DNA of 64,000 nt from Paenibacillus sp. SZ31 (lineage in GTDB: Bacteria; Bacillota; Bacilli; Paenibacillales; Paenibacillaceae), in assembly GCF_012912005.1 (NCBI RefSeq), contig NZ_JABBEA010000003.1, positions 62,001 to 126,000 on the forward strand. The letters run 5' to 3'. Below, piece after piece: positions 56,671-64,000 of this stretch; position 1 is the stretch's first letter, and each line of letters starts with the position of its first letter. The notes beneath the pieces were generated by a model. The model saw only the letters and a program-made list of their open reading frames with translations, was not told the origin of the DNA and did no database searches. The translations under genes were made by a program, and so were the position numbers.

Positions 56671-59268
56671 CTATCTCAAATCGACAGGTTCTTCCTTCGG
56701 TAGCTTGGTCAGGTCATATCCGTAGCTTTGTTCCGCAAGACGAAGACGTTGTCCCTGGAACTGATCATCTACGCTTAAGCGATACGAACCACCACGCAAC
56801 TTCTCGAAGAAGCTGTCTTCTACGCTCCAGCTCAGTGTCTGGTTGGTTCCCACTTTCAGATCGGTTCCCAAAGTCAGCTCTTTCTCATATGATTTACCTG
56901 CTTGATCCGTCAGAGTGAGGATTAACTTGTGTTCGTTCTCACCCATCTCAATCTCTTCATTACGGGATAAGCTGTAATTCATCTCAATCTGTACAGATGA
57001 GCTGCCTGCCAGATATGCTCTCACACTGTTGGCAGTCCAAGAATAAGGATAGAGATCAATATTGGTTAACGAGCCTTGAACACTAATGGAGGTTGTCGGT
57101 ACTTCGAATGCCAGAGCATTCACATAAGCAGTCGCTTCCCCTTGACCGGTTACAAACTTGCTGTCTGCAATACCTTCACCCACAATCAGACGCAGGTCTG
57201 AGAAAGTAACGGACTTCGGAATCTTAGCCCAGAACGTAACAATCGACTTCTGTCCCGGACCAGGCAGACGCTCTGCTTGCTTCGCAGTTGCTCTGTAATA
57301 CTGGCCATCCGATGTTTTGAAGTAACCTACCAGTTTACCGAGACCACTTTGACGCAGTGATTTGTTCGTCATTTCGAATTCTGTATACACGATGTCCGAC
57401 GAAGTTCCCGGATAACGAATCGTTCTCCGCACACCCATTTCGGTCTCTTTATCAGCAGTACCCGAAGTGTATGTCTTACCACTTCCAACATAAGATAACG
57501 GTGGGACTAATCCAGACGTATTTAACGTAATCCACTCATTCGACTCTTCTTCACTAACTTTCTCGTTAAGACTAAGTTCCAGACGAGATATACGTAATTC
57601 AGAAGGAATCTTGGTCAACAGATAAGCCTCGGTTGTCATACCTGCTCCAAGTAGCTTGCCACTTTGTGTGTAGATTAGCTTCTTGTCTCCTTCAATCTCA
57701 GCAGAATCAATCATAAACATCGCTTCAAGTTCAGGAAGTTGTACCGTTTTGTTACCTGCATTACGAATAGTCACTTTTGCGGCAACAATATCACTATCGA
57801 GCCACGGCAATCGCTGTAACGATCCAAAAGACACACCAAATGTACCTTTGTTATTCTTAATGACTGTTTCGGTCGTCAATCCATCTCCGCTGGATACCGA
57901 TTCAGGAATCGCATAGACACCTACAGGATAGGAGAAGACAAATCCATTCGTTGGAGAAGACGTTGTGGATTCTGTGCTTTCATTTTTGTCTACCGGACTC
58001 ATAACGTACAGCTTGATTTTGCTTGTATCCCCATCACCCTGAAGAGTTGCACTGAGCTTAATCGTCTTGATATCGCCCGGATTCAACTTCAATGTATCCA
58101 ATGCTTTGGTTTCAATCGGATAGACTGTCCCGTCTGTATTCCGTACCTCAAAGGTATACGTCGGCACCTTAATCGCTTTCTTGCCTTCATTCTTGAGCTT
58201 CATTTGAAGGTTAAGACTATACTCACCATCATCAATTCGGACTTTGGCAGATTCAAGCAATGTGGACAGTCGTTGTCCTTCAACAGAAATGATATTGGGC
58301 TGATGGGTTGCGACTTCTACATTCGTTTTGCTAGCCTCTGGCAATTGCAATGCAGCAACAGGCAGAACACTCTTCTCTTCACCCTGTTCCTCTACCAGTA
58401 ACAGCTCAGACCTTTGCAGCTTCACAGACGTAGGAAGAGATGCCATCAGACTGAGGGCCTTATTAGCTTGAGCCTGGATGCTAACATTCGTACTGTCTTT
58501 ATCCGGAGTTAACGGATAGTTCGTACCACTTGGCGTACGCAAGATCCATTTGATATTCGGATTTTCAAGCAATTTATAACTGATATTGTTTAAATTCACG
58601 CCAATTTTCACATACTGATTCTTATCTTCACCTGGAAACACTTTAATGCCAGATACTTTCACCTTCACCGCAGAATCGCTCAGACGAACCGTCTTTGGCT
58701 TACCTACAGGTGTAGTAATACTATAGGATGCGGGCACGTTAAACTTACCCAACGTACGTTCATAGTTAGCTTGACTGAAATCCCATTTCACGATGAGGAA
58801 GTTCAGATCGCTCAGTTTTACTTCGCGACCCACTTTCATGACATAGGTCAAGTCAACTGTTGATCCAGGCGCGACTGTTTTCTTTTCCTGATCTTTTGCG
58901 ATTAGTTTAGGTGAGAACGATGTTCCACCTTTGGTTTTCACTTTGCTCCAGTAATCAAGCATCATCATTGGAGTACTGTCATTGTTCTTATAAGACAATG
59001 TATACGTAACCACGTTACCATCGTCCTGAGCCAAAATATTGACATCTGTTAATCTTACGGAACTTCGTGCTGTCACTTTAACAGCTGATAGGTTACCGAG
59101 TGTATGTACAACCTGTTTCGTAGTTGTTGTCGTTTTCTTCGATATACTGCTATTTGAACTGGTGGCAGACGTTTTATTGGTTGTGCTCGCTGCCATGGCA
59201 ATGCCAGCTGTTGAACTGATCAACAACATACTCGCGAGCAAGCTCACAAACATTTTCTTTTGATCCAC
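56671..59268 (-). CDS. Large exported protein, unknown
   Basis: 865 residues. A signal peptide (MFVSLLASMLLISSTAGIAMAAS) is followed by a Ser/Thr-rich stretch of about 30 residues. The rest is beta-rich repeats of about 110 residues with conserved turns (DGNVVTYTLSYKNNDSTPMMMLDYWSKVKTKGG, VTIRNAGNKTVQLPELEAMFMIDS), resembling DUF4352-type Ig-like units, but not firmly. No SLH domain. The start is GTG 59266-59268, 7 bases after GGGAGG; a longer frame of 5 codons is rejected. Possibly a cell-surface or matrix protein. Confidence 0.72.
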   Translation of the reverse strand: MDQKKMFVSLLASMLLISSTAGIAMAASTTNKTSATSSNSSISKKTTTTTKQVVHTLGNLSAVKVTARSSVRLTDVNILAQDDGNVVTYTLSYKNNDSTPMMMLDYWSKVKTKGGTSFSPKLIAKDQEKKTVAPGSTVDLTYVMKVGREVKLSDLNFLIVKWDFSQANYERTLGKFNVPASYSITTPVGKPKTVRLSDSAVKVKVSGIKVFPGEDKNQYVKIGVNLNNISYKLLENPNIKWILRTPSGTNYPLTPDKDSTNVSIQAQANKALSLMASLPTSVKLQRSELLLVEEQGEEKSVLPVAALQLPEASKTNVEVATHQPNIISVEGQRLSTLLESAKVRIDDGEYSLNLQMKLKNEGKKAIKVPTYTFEVRNTDGTVYPIETKALDTLKLNPGDIKTIKLSATLQGDGDTSKIKLYVMSPVDKNESTESTTSSPTNGFVFSYPVGVYAIPESVSSGDGLTTETVIKNNKGTFGVSFGSLQRLPWLDSDIVAAKVTIRNAGNKTVQLPELEAMFMIDSAEIEGDKKLIYTQSGKLLGAGMTTEAYLLTKIPSELRISRLELSLNEKVSEEESNEWITLNTSGLVPPLSYVGSGKTYTSGTADKETEMGVRRTIRYPGTSSDIVYTEFEMTNKSLRQSGLGKLVGYFKTSDGQYYRATAKQAERLPGPGQKSIVTFWAKIPKSVTFSDLRLIVGEGIADSKFVTGQGEATAYVNALAFEVPTTSISVQGSLTNIDLYPYSWTANSVRAYLAGSSSVQIEMNYSLSRNEEIEMGENEHKLILTLTDQAGKSYEKELTLGTDLKVGTNQTLSWSVEDSFFEKLRGGSYRLSVDDQFQGQRLRLAEQSYGYDLTKLPKEEPVDLR

Positions 59269-59335
59269 TTCCAAACCTCCCATAAGTTGCTTGTTGCTAT
59301 TATAGTATAAACGTTTGAGAAGGGTAGAAAGTTAC

Positions 59336-59400
59336 GATGTTGTTGTGATTTTATGTACAAAAAAAATAAAGACCCTTGCTTAGAGCCAAGGGTCCTTATT
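59336..59400 (-). terminator. Terminator of the S-layer gene
   Basis: AAGGACCCTTGGCTC-TAAGCA-AGGGTCTTTATT with T-run on the minus strand (59358-59400), right after the S-layer stop. Confidence 0.8.
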
Positions 59401-59411
59401 TGTAAAATAAA

Positions 59412-62400
59412 TTAGTTGATAAGGTTGAACTGTTTTTGCAAGGAAACGTTAGAAGGATCCACAGCGTTACCTGATGTGTCAGTTACAAACTTGTTAGTTG
59501 CATTTGTAGAATTAAGGTACAATTCTACATAACTAGCATTAGTAGGTGCAACTTTAGATTTAAATGTCACTACTACTTTAGAAGCGTCATTAGCATCGAC
59601 TTTAACATCAGTCACGGTAGCTGCAGAACCAGCTACACGAGCCAAGAAACCAGTAGAGTTAGTTGCAACATTCAAAGCTTCATTAAATGTCAGAGTAGCT
59701 GTGTAAGTGTACTCTTCTTCAACTGGTGTAGTGCTTGCTGTAACAACGAAGTTGTTGTCTGCAACCAATTTAGGTGCAACACCATCTTTAACATCTACGT
59801 TCAAACCATTAGCAACTTTGATACCATTAGGGCTAACAGATTGAATGTTATCTACATTTTGAACAGCAGCAAGTGAAGTGAATTTAGCATCAGTTGGTAC
59901 TGCAGCAAACGTTTGAGTACCGGAAATTTCAAAGTGTGCCAAAGTTTTTCCATCCACAGTTTCAACATTGTTCAACTTCAGATCATATGTTGCATTAGTT
60001 ACACTAATTTTGAAGTCGCTAGCAGATACAGAGGAAAGGTATCCATCGAATTGAACATCGATTTTTTTGTCAGAAACTGCTTTTGCAGATTCAACTTTGA
60101 TTCTTCTCTCTGATTTAGCAGCTACCGCTTTTGTAACTACGTTACCAGCAATATAGTTGTCTTTAGTGTCAGCAACGTTAGCAATACGCACATTCAAAGT
60201 TTGACCATTTTGAACATAACCGCCATCTTTCGCTGGGAAAGAGATGCGTACTTGTTGTGCATTCACTTGAGTAACTTCAGTGTTTGCTGGCAATGGCAAC
60301 AACGAACCTTCTGTTGTACCATTGTCAATACGGTAGTTATATTTGTTTGCATCAACTGCACTACCTGACCCACTCGCAGACATATCTTTGCTGAATGTCA
60401 CGTATACATCCAGATCTTGAAGAGTTCCGTTACCAGTGCTTTGTTGTGTAAACCAAGCATCTGTAACTGTTGGTTTAGCAATATCACTTACATCGATAGT
60501 TGTAGTGTATGGCAACATAGTATTGGCAATTGCAGAAGTATCACGGATACCAGCGATTTCCAAAGTATATTTACCTTGTGGCAACTCACCGATTGTAGTG
60601 ATTTGTACACGTCTGTTACCAGTACCGTCTACGAATTTAGGAGCATTAACTGGGTGACCAGCAGCTGTAAAGCCTCTAGTTGTTACCAGTTCGCCTTTTT
60701 CATTTTTCAATGTGAAGTTAGCATTAGCAGTTTTGGTAACATCATCACCTTCAACGCCTTTGCTGAATTCAACCGTGATTACATGGTTGTTATCTTTTAC
60801 TTCAGCTGTTACAGCAGAAACTTCTGGACGAGTAGTATCAATTACTGGAGTTACTTTAGTAGTACGTGTAGCAGAGTTGTTGCTGTAGTCTGTTACACCT
60901 TCCAAAGTAATTGTGTTTTCACCCAGGCTGAGTTTGTTGTCATTACCAAAGTTAACAGTAACTTTGTTATCTTCCACTGTTACAGTACCTGTTTTACCAG
61001 AAGATGTGTGATAAGCTTTGCTAACCGATTTAACAGTTTCGTCGAATTCAATTTCAACTGTATTCAAGTTAGTTGCTTTTGCACTTGCTACTTCTGGAGC
61101 TGTAGTATCTTCAACTACTTCGAACTCAACTTCTTTTTGCAGAAGTTTGTAGTTAGCGTAGTCTTCTACACCATTGATTGTCAAAGTATGTTTACCAACA
61201 GTCAGATCAGTTGTGATAACTGCAACACTCGGGTAAGTGAAGTTAACATAACCAGAGATGGCTTTACCATCAATACGGAAGTTGGAAGTTGTGTTTACAG
61301 TAGAAGCTTTAACTGGCTCGGAGAATACAACTTTAAATGCTTTAGTTCCAAGACCTTTAACTTCAGTTACTTCTGGCAAAGTTGTATCCACAGGAGTCAC
61401 TTGAACAGTGTCTTTGAATACTTTAGTTTTGTCAGAATTTTTAACATTGCTTACGTTCAACTTGTAAGTTTTTTGGGAAGTGAACGTTTGTTCTGCAGGC
61501 AACAACAATGTTACAGTTTTCTTATCAGTAGACAATGTTGCAGATTTGAATGTAAATCCATCTACTGTGTAGTTAGAAGCAAGTTCAGCACTATCAGCAT
61601 CAACATCACCATCGAATGTTACAACAACTTGTTTGTAGTTGTTAGCTGTTGCACTTACAACTTTTTGAGCTGCAGTTACAACATAAGTAACTTTCTCAGT
61701 GAAAGCTTTATCTTTATAAGTGAATTTCACTTCAGTTTCTTTGTTAGCTTCAAGAGCTTTATCCAAAGTTACTTTTACAGTTTCACCGTCACTGATTTTG
61801 AACTCAACCACTTTACCAGCTTCAGTTACTGCGTAAGATTCAACTTTGATGCTTTGTGCTTCATCAATTGTGAAAGAAGCACCTACCAGCAATTCGCGCG
61901 AAGCGTTAGCTGAGAAGTTCAGACCAGCATCCAACAATCCAGCGTTGATCGCTGCTTGAACATAACCTTTAGCCCATTCAGGAGCACTGTTGTTAGTTTC
62001 AGCAGGGATTTCCAGATCAAGAGCACGTGTAAGGATTGTCGCCATTTGAGCGATTGTTACTTTACCATTGCTGTCAAAAGTTTTGCTGTTTGTGCTTACG
62101 CCTTCCATGATACCAGCAGCTGTTACTGCTTCAGCGTAAGGAACGAACCAGCTGTCAGCTTTGTAGTTTTTATCTGTATAAGTAAGAGTTCCAGTGATCT
62201 CTTTCAGACCAAGCAATTTAGTAACGACTTTTGCAAACTCAGCGCGAGTCATTTCTTTTTCCAAACCAGCGGAACCATCTGGATAACCAGAGAAGATACC
62301 TTTTGCTTTCAATGCATCAAATTGTTGTTGTGGTGAAACTGCTGTATCACCGAATGCTACAGATGCAAACATTGAGAATGCCATTGCTGTAGACAATGCT

Positions 62401-62420
62401 ACGGATAAAATTTTCTTCAT
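59412..62420 (-). CDS. Probable major S-layer protein
   Basis: 1002 residues. Signal peptide MKKILSVALSTAMAFSMFASVAFG is followed by two to three SLH repeats (about 28-190: FDALKAKGIFSGYPDGSAGLEKEMTRAEFAKVVTKLLG; YAEAVTAAGIMEGVSTNSKTFDSNGKVTIAQMATILTRALD; YVQAAINAGLLD). Then at least seven SbsA/Big-type Ig-like domains (VDTTLPEVTEVKG, VEDTTAPEVASAKA, VIDTTRPEVSAVTA). The strong promoter, about 200-base leader and terminator fit a dominant surface protein. The start is ATG 62418-62420; two earlier in-frame ATGs (62444-62446 and 62490-62492) make an extended N terminus conceivable. Confidence 0.88.
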   Translation of the reverse strand: MKKILSVALSTAMAFSMFASVAFGDTAVSPQQQFDALKAKGIFSGYPDGSAGLEKEMTRAEFAKVVTKLLGLKEITGTLTYTDKNYKADSWFVPYAEAVTAAGIMEGVSTNSKTFDSNGKVTIAQMATILTRALDLEIPAETNNSAPEWAKGYVQAAINAGLLDAGLNFSANASRELLVGASFTIDEAQSIKVESYAVTEAGKVVEFKISDGETVKVTLDKALEANKETEVKFTYKDKAFTEKVTYVVTAAQKVVSATANNYKQVVVTFDGDVDADSAELASNYTVDGFTFKSATLSTDKKTVTLLLPAEQTFTSQKTYKLNVSNVKNSDKTKVFKDTVQVTPVDTTLPEVTEVKGLGTKAFKVVFSEPVKASTVNTTSNFRIDGKAISGYVNFTYPSVAVITTDLTVGKHTLTINGVEDYANYKLLQKEVEFEVVEDTTAPEVASAKATNLNTVEIEFDETVKSVSKAYHTSSGKTGTVTVEDNKVTVNFGNDNKLSLGENTITLEGVTDYSNNSATRTTKVTPVIDTTRPEVSAVTAEVKDNNHVITVEFSKGVEGDDVTKTANANFTLKNEKGELVTTRGFTAAGHPVNAPKFVDGTGNRRVQITTIGELPQGKYTLEIAGIRDTSAIANTMLPYTTTIDVSDIAKPTVTDAWFTQQSTGNGTLQDLDVYVTFSKDMSASGSGSAVDANKYNYRIDNGTTEGSLLPLPANTEVTQVNAQQVRISFPAKDGGYVQNGQTLNVRIANVADTKDNYIAGNVVTKAVAAKSERRIKVESAKAVSDKKIDVQFDGYLSSVSASDFKISVTNATYDLKLNNVETVDGKTLAHFEISGTQTFAAVPTDAKFTSLAAVQNVDNIQSVSPNGIKVANGLNVDVKDGVAPKLVADNNFVVTASTTPVEEEYTYTATLTFNEALNVATNSTGFLARVAGSAATVTDVKVDANDASKVVVTFKSKVAPTNASYVELYLNSTNATNKFVTDTSGNAVDPSNVSLQKQFNLIN

Positions 62421-62630
62421 AACCTTTTTGTCTCCTCCTTGGGCGTTCATAACATTGGAATTTTCTTTAATAGGGTCGCTCGTGTTCCTCATTCTATTGT
62501 CGCACCCCCTTTCCAGAGTCATGAGCAAGTTAATATAAATGATGTCTGTGAGCATATCACAGAAACTTGTAAACAAGAATAATAATAGAATCATACGTAA
62601 ATAGAGTAGTTTCCTAATCCTACCTTACGT

Positions 62631-62659
62631 ATTATACAATGGGTCTCTCATGCCGTAAA
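62631..62659 (-). promoter_or_regulatory. Promoter of the S-layer gene
   Basis: TTTACG (62654-62659), 17 bases, TATAAT (62631-62636). The leader to the ATG at 62420 would be about 205 bases, as is common for S-layer genes. The region 62660-62959 upstream holds nothing recognised. Confidence 0.55.
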
Positions 62660-62959
62660 GCAATTTTTTCTAATAAATAGACAAGATTCTTCACGAGGTC
62701 ATTCTTGGTAAGTTCCCCAATGTTTTTGACTCTACATCTTAAACGCAGTAGATTTCAAAAAGTTGCGGATTCCTCAAAAAAAGTTTTGAACTTATTTATA
62801 TACTGATGCAGTGCGGGTATTTGGTACGTTATAAACCATTAAATAGCTGTATTTAGTACAACCACTTCAAAATGATCCTGTGTAAGTAATGATAAGAACG
62901 TTTATTTATACCCGTTACTTTCCGCGATGAAGCGACAAATTCTACAATATTGAAAATAA

Positions 62960-62993
62960 AAAAAGAGGGCCCTCGGGGCACCTCTTCTTGAAT
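62960..62993 (-). terminator. Terminator of the 113-residue protein gene
   Basis: AAGAGGTGCCC-CGA-GGGCCCTCTT followed by TTTTTT on the minus strand, about 14 bases after the stop. Confidence 0.86.
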
Positions 62994-63006
62994 CAGTAAC
63001 TATTAC

Positions 63007-63348
63007 TTAACGAATCTTCATTGCCAAATCAATAATCTGAGCACGCATATTCGGATCACTATTCAATCTCAGATACATATCGTCAATTGGCTGTCTGTTC
63101 TCCCGGTATGTTTTCTCATGCTTCATCGTGGTGTGAGACCATTCAATCAATTCATTCTCAGCCAGAACCAGATTGTTATACGCATCATGGAAGCCAGTAG
63201 ACTTTACAAGTCCTTCCATCACTTCCTGAGAGATCTCTTCAGTCTTACGTGTATCTTCCAACTTTTTCTCAAGAATGACTGCCTGCTTCTCGAATTGTGT
63301 CTTCGCCTTCATGTAGCCCAGCTGGGCTCTTGAATAAATCGGTTTCAT
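63007..63348 (-). CDS. Small helical protein, unknown
   Basis: 113 residues, strongly charged and helical (LGYMKAKTQFEKQAVILEKKLEDTRKTEEISQEVMEG), likely a coiled coil, with no signal peptide or transmembrane helix. I do not recognise a family. GAGGGTG lies 10 bases before the ATG. It lies between two SLH genes with its own terminator, so it is a single-gene unit. Confidence 0.72.
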   Translation of the reverse strand: MKPIYSRAQLGYMKAKTQFEKQAVILEKKLEDTRKTEEISQEVMEGLVKSTGFHDAYNNLVLAENELIEWSHTTMKHEKTYRENRQPIDDMYLRLNSDPNMRAQIIDLAMKIR

Positions 63349-63483
63349 TAGCTAACTTCACCCTCTAGATCATTGTGTATTTACCGTTATTGTATCTTAA
63401 TCTCTAGCAAATTACAAAAATAGTTATTGGTAAAAAGCAGTTTCCTTCTATTATAAATGAACTCTATACAAGATGTTCCTCCG

Positions 63484-63526
63484 TCATAAAAAGAACCCGC
63501 CCCTTTTAGTAAAAGGGACAGGTCCT
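63484..63526 (-). terminator. Terminator of the SLH gene at the window edge
   Basis: AAGGACCTGTCCCTTTT-ACT-AAAAGGGGCGGGTTCTT followed by TTT on the minus strand. Confidence 0.84.
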
Positions 63527-63553
63527 TCCTAAAATTATCTTAACAATGCTAGA

Positions 63554-64000
63554 TTAGCTCAATGTTTTAGGGAATAACTTCGTGCTCTTCTTAAGAAGTT
63601 CTACAGCAATCTTGGCTGCTTCTGCACGTGTCAGATTGCCTTTAGGATTAAATTGGTACATCGTTTTGGTAGATCCTGTGACCTGAACAGGGCTACCTTC
63701 CATAATTTTCGCTTTGGTTATCGCTTGTACTGATGGACGAGCATAGTACTCAATGGAAGTGGAGTCCTGGAACGACTTCGCTAAAGCTGAGGACAATTTG
63801 CTATCGTTGGCCGCAAGCTTGCTGCTCATTGCCCGCGCAATCATCACTGCTGCCTGTTCACGTGTAATCGAGTCCTCTACTCCAAAGTACCCATCGCTTA
63901 AACCTGTTACAATACCCGCTCTCGCCGCTGTTTCAATGGAGGCATAGTCCCACGTGTCGCTCTTCGTCGTAGGAGACACGTCAGTAAAGGTTTGTGTATT
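63554..64000 (-). CDS. C-terminal part of an SLH-domain protein (cut by the edge)
   Basis: The frame is open to the last base of the window, so only the C-terminal 148 residues are here. Two SLH repeats are visible (YASIETAARAGIVTGLSDGYFGVEDSITREQAAVMIARAMS and YARPSVQAITKAKIMEG...FNPKGNLTRAEAAKIAVELLKK). The SLH block is at the carboxyl end, unlike the S-layer protein where it is N-terminal. The function of the rest is unknown. Confidence 0.88.
   Translation of the reverse strand, partial: NTQTFTDVSPTTKSDTWDYASIETAARAGIVTGLSDGYFGVEDSITREQAAVMIARAMSSKLAANDSKLSSALAKSFQDSTSIEYYARPSVQAITKAKIMEGSPVQVTGSTKTMYQFNPKGNLTRAEAAKIAVELLKKSTKLFPKTLS

Noticed and set aside
60417-61913. A 498-codon plus-strand frame opposite the S-layer gene
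   Set aside because: Serine/phenylalanine-rich antisense of a codon-biased gene; no start signal.

Overview
The window looks like a chromosomal segment of a Paenibacillus-type, endospore-forming, motile firmicute. The evidence is gene order and gene families: the degS-degU / comF / late flagellar / hpf-secA-prfB order known from Bacillus, an alpha/beta-type spore SASP, several SLH-domain surface proteins with one S-layer protein, AGGAGG-like ribosome binding sites, and frequent GTG/TTG starts. Genus is an inference; no rRNA or tRNA gene was seen. Almost everything is on the minus strand. The exceptions are a VanW-family gene, an esterase gene and a cardiolipin synthase gene.

Region 1 (1-6.7 kb) holds the start of ftsE (cut by the window edge), a vanW-family gene, a DHA2-type MFS exporter, a three-gene yhbD-bacE-bacF-like bactofilin operon and an esterase. 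Region 2 (6.7-16.4 kb) is a complete arginine biosynthesis operon, argC-argJ-argB-argD-argF-argG-argH, with a good sigma-A promoter overlapped by an ArgR-like palindrome. Its wide internal gaps carry a dispersed palindromic repeat. Region 3 (16.4-25.1 kb) is cardiolipin synthase, a YvjA/YitT-type membrane protein, prfB with the classical +1 programmed frameshift, secA, long-form hpf and a cold-shock gene.

Region 4 (25.3-36.7 kb) is the late flagellar cluster, read right to left: yvyF, flgM, flgN, flgK, flgL, a DUF6470 (YviE-like) gene, fliW, csrA, hag, a glycosyltransferase-TPR gene, flaG, fliD, fliS, fliT. The control logic can be read from the sequence. FlgM should hold back sigma-D; hag has a near-consensus sigma-D promoter; and its leader carries a textbook CsrA hairpin, with csrA and its antagonist fliW directly upstream. 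fliW appears to start at an ATT codon. The glycosyltransferase between hag and flaG suggests flagellin glycosylation.

Region 5 (36.8-47.1 kb) contains a giant secreted fibronectin-type-III repeat protein inserted between comFC and yvyF, the competence pair comFA-comFC (comFA with a strikingly GC-rich middle and a terminator-like hairpin in its leader), a small membrane protein and degU-degS. Region 6 (47.1-64 kb) is dominated by exported and surface proteins: a phosphodiester glycosidase, a 1237-residue SLH protein, an 865-residue unknown exported protein, the probable main S-layer protein and an SLH fragment at the edge. metK, a SASP gene and two small genes lie among them.
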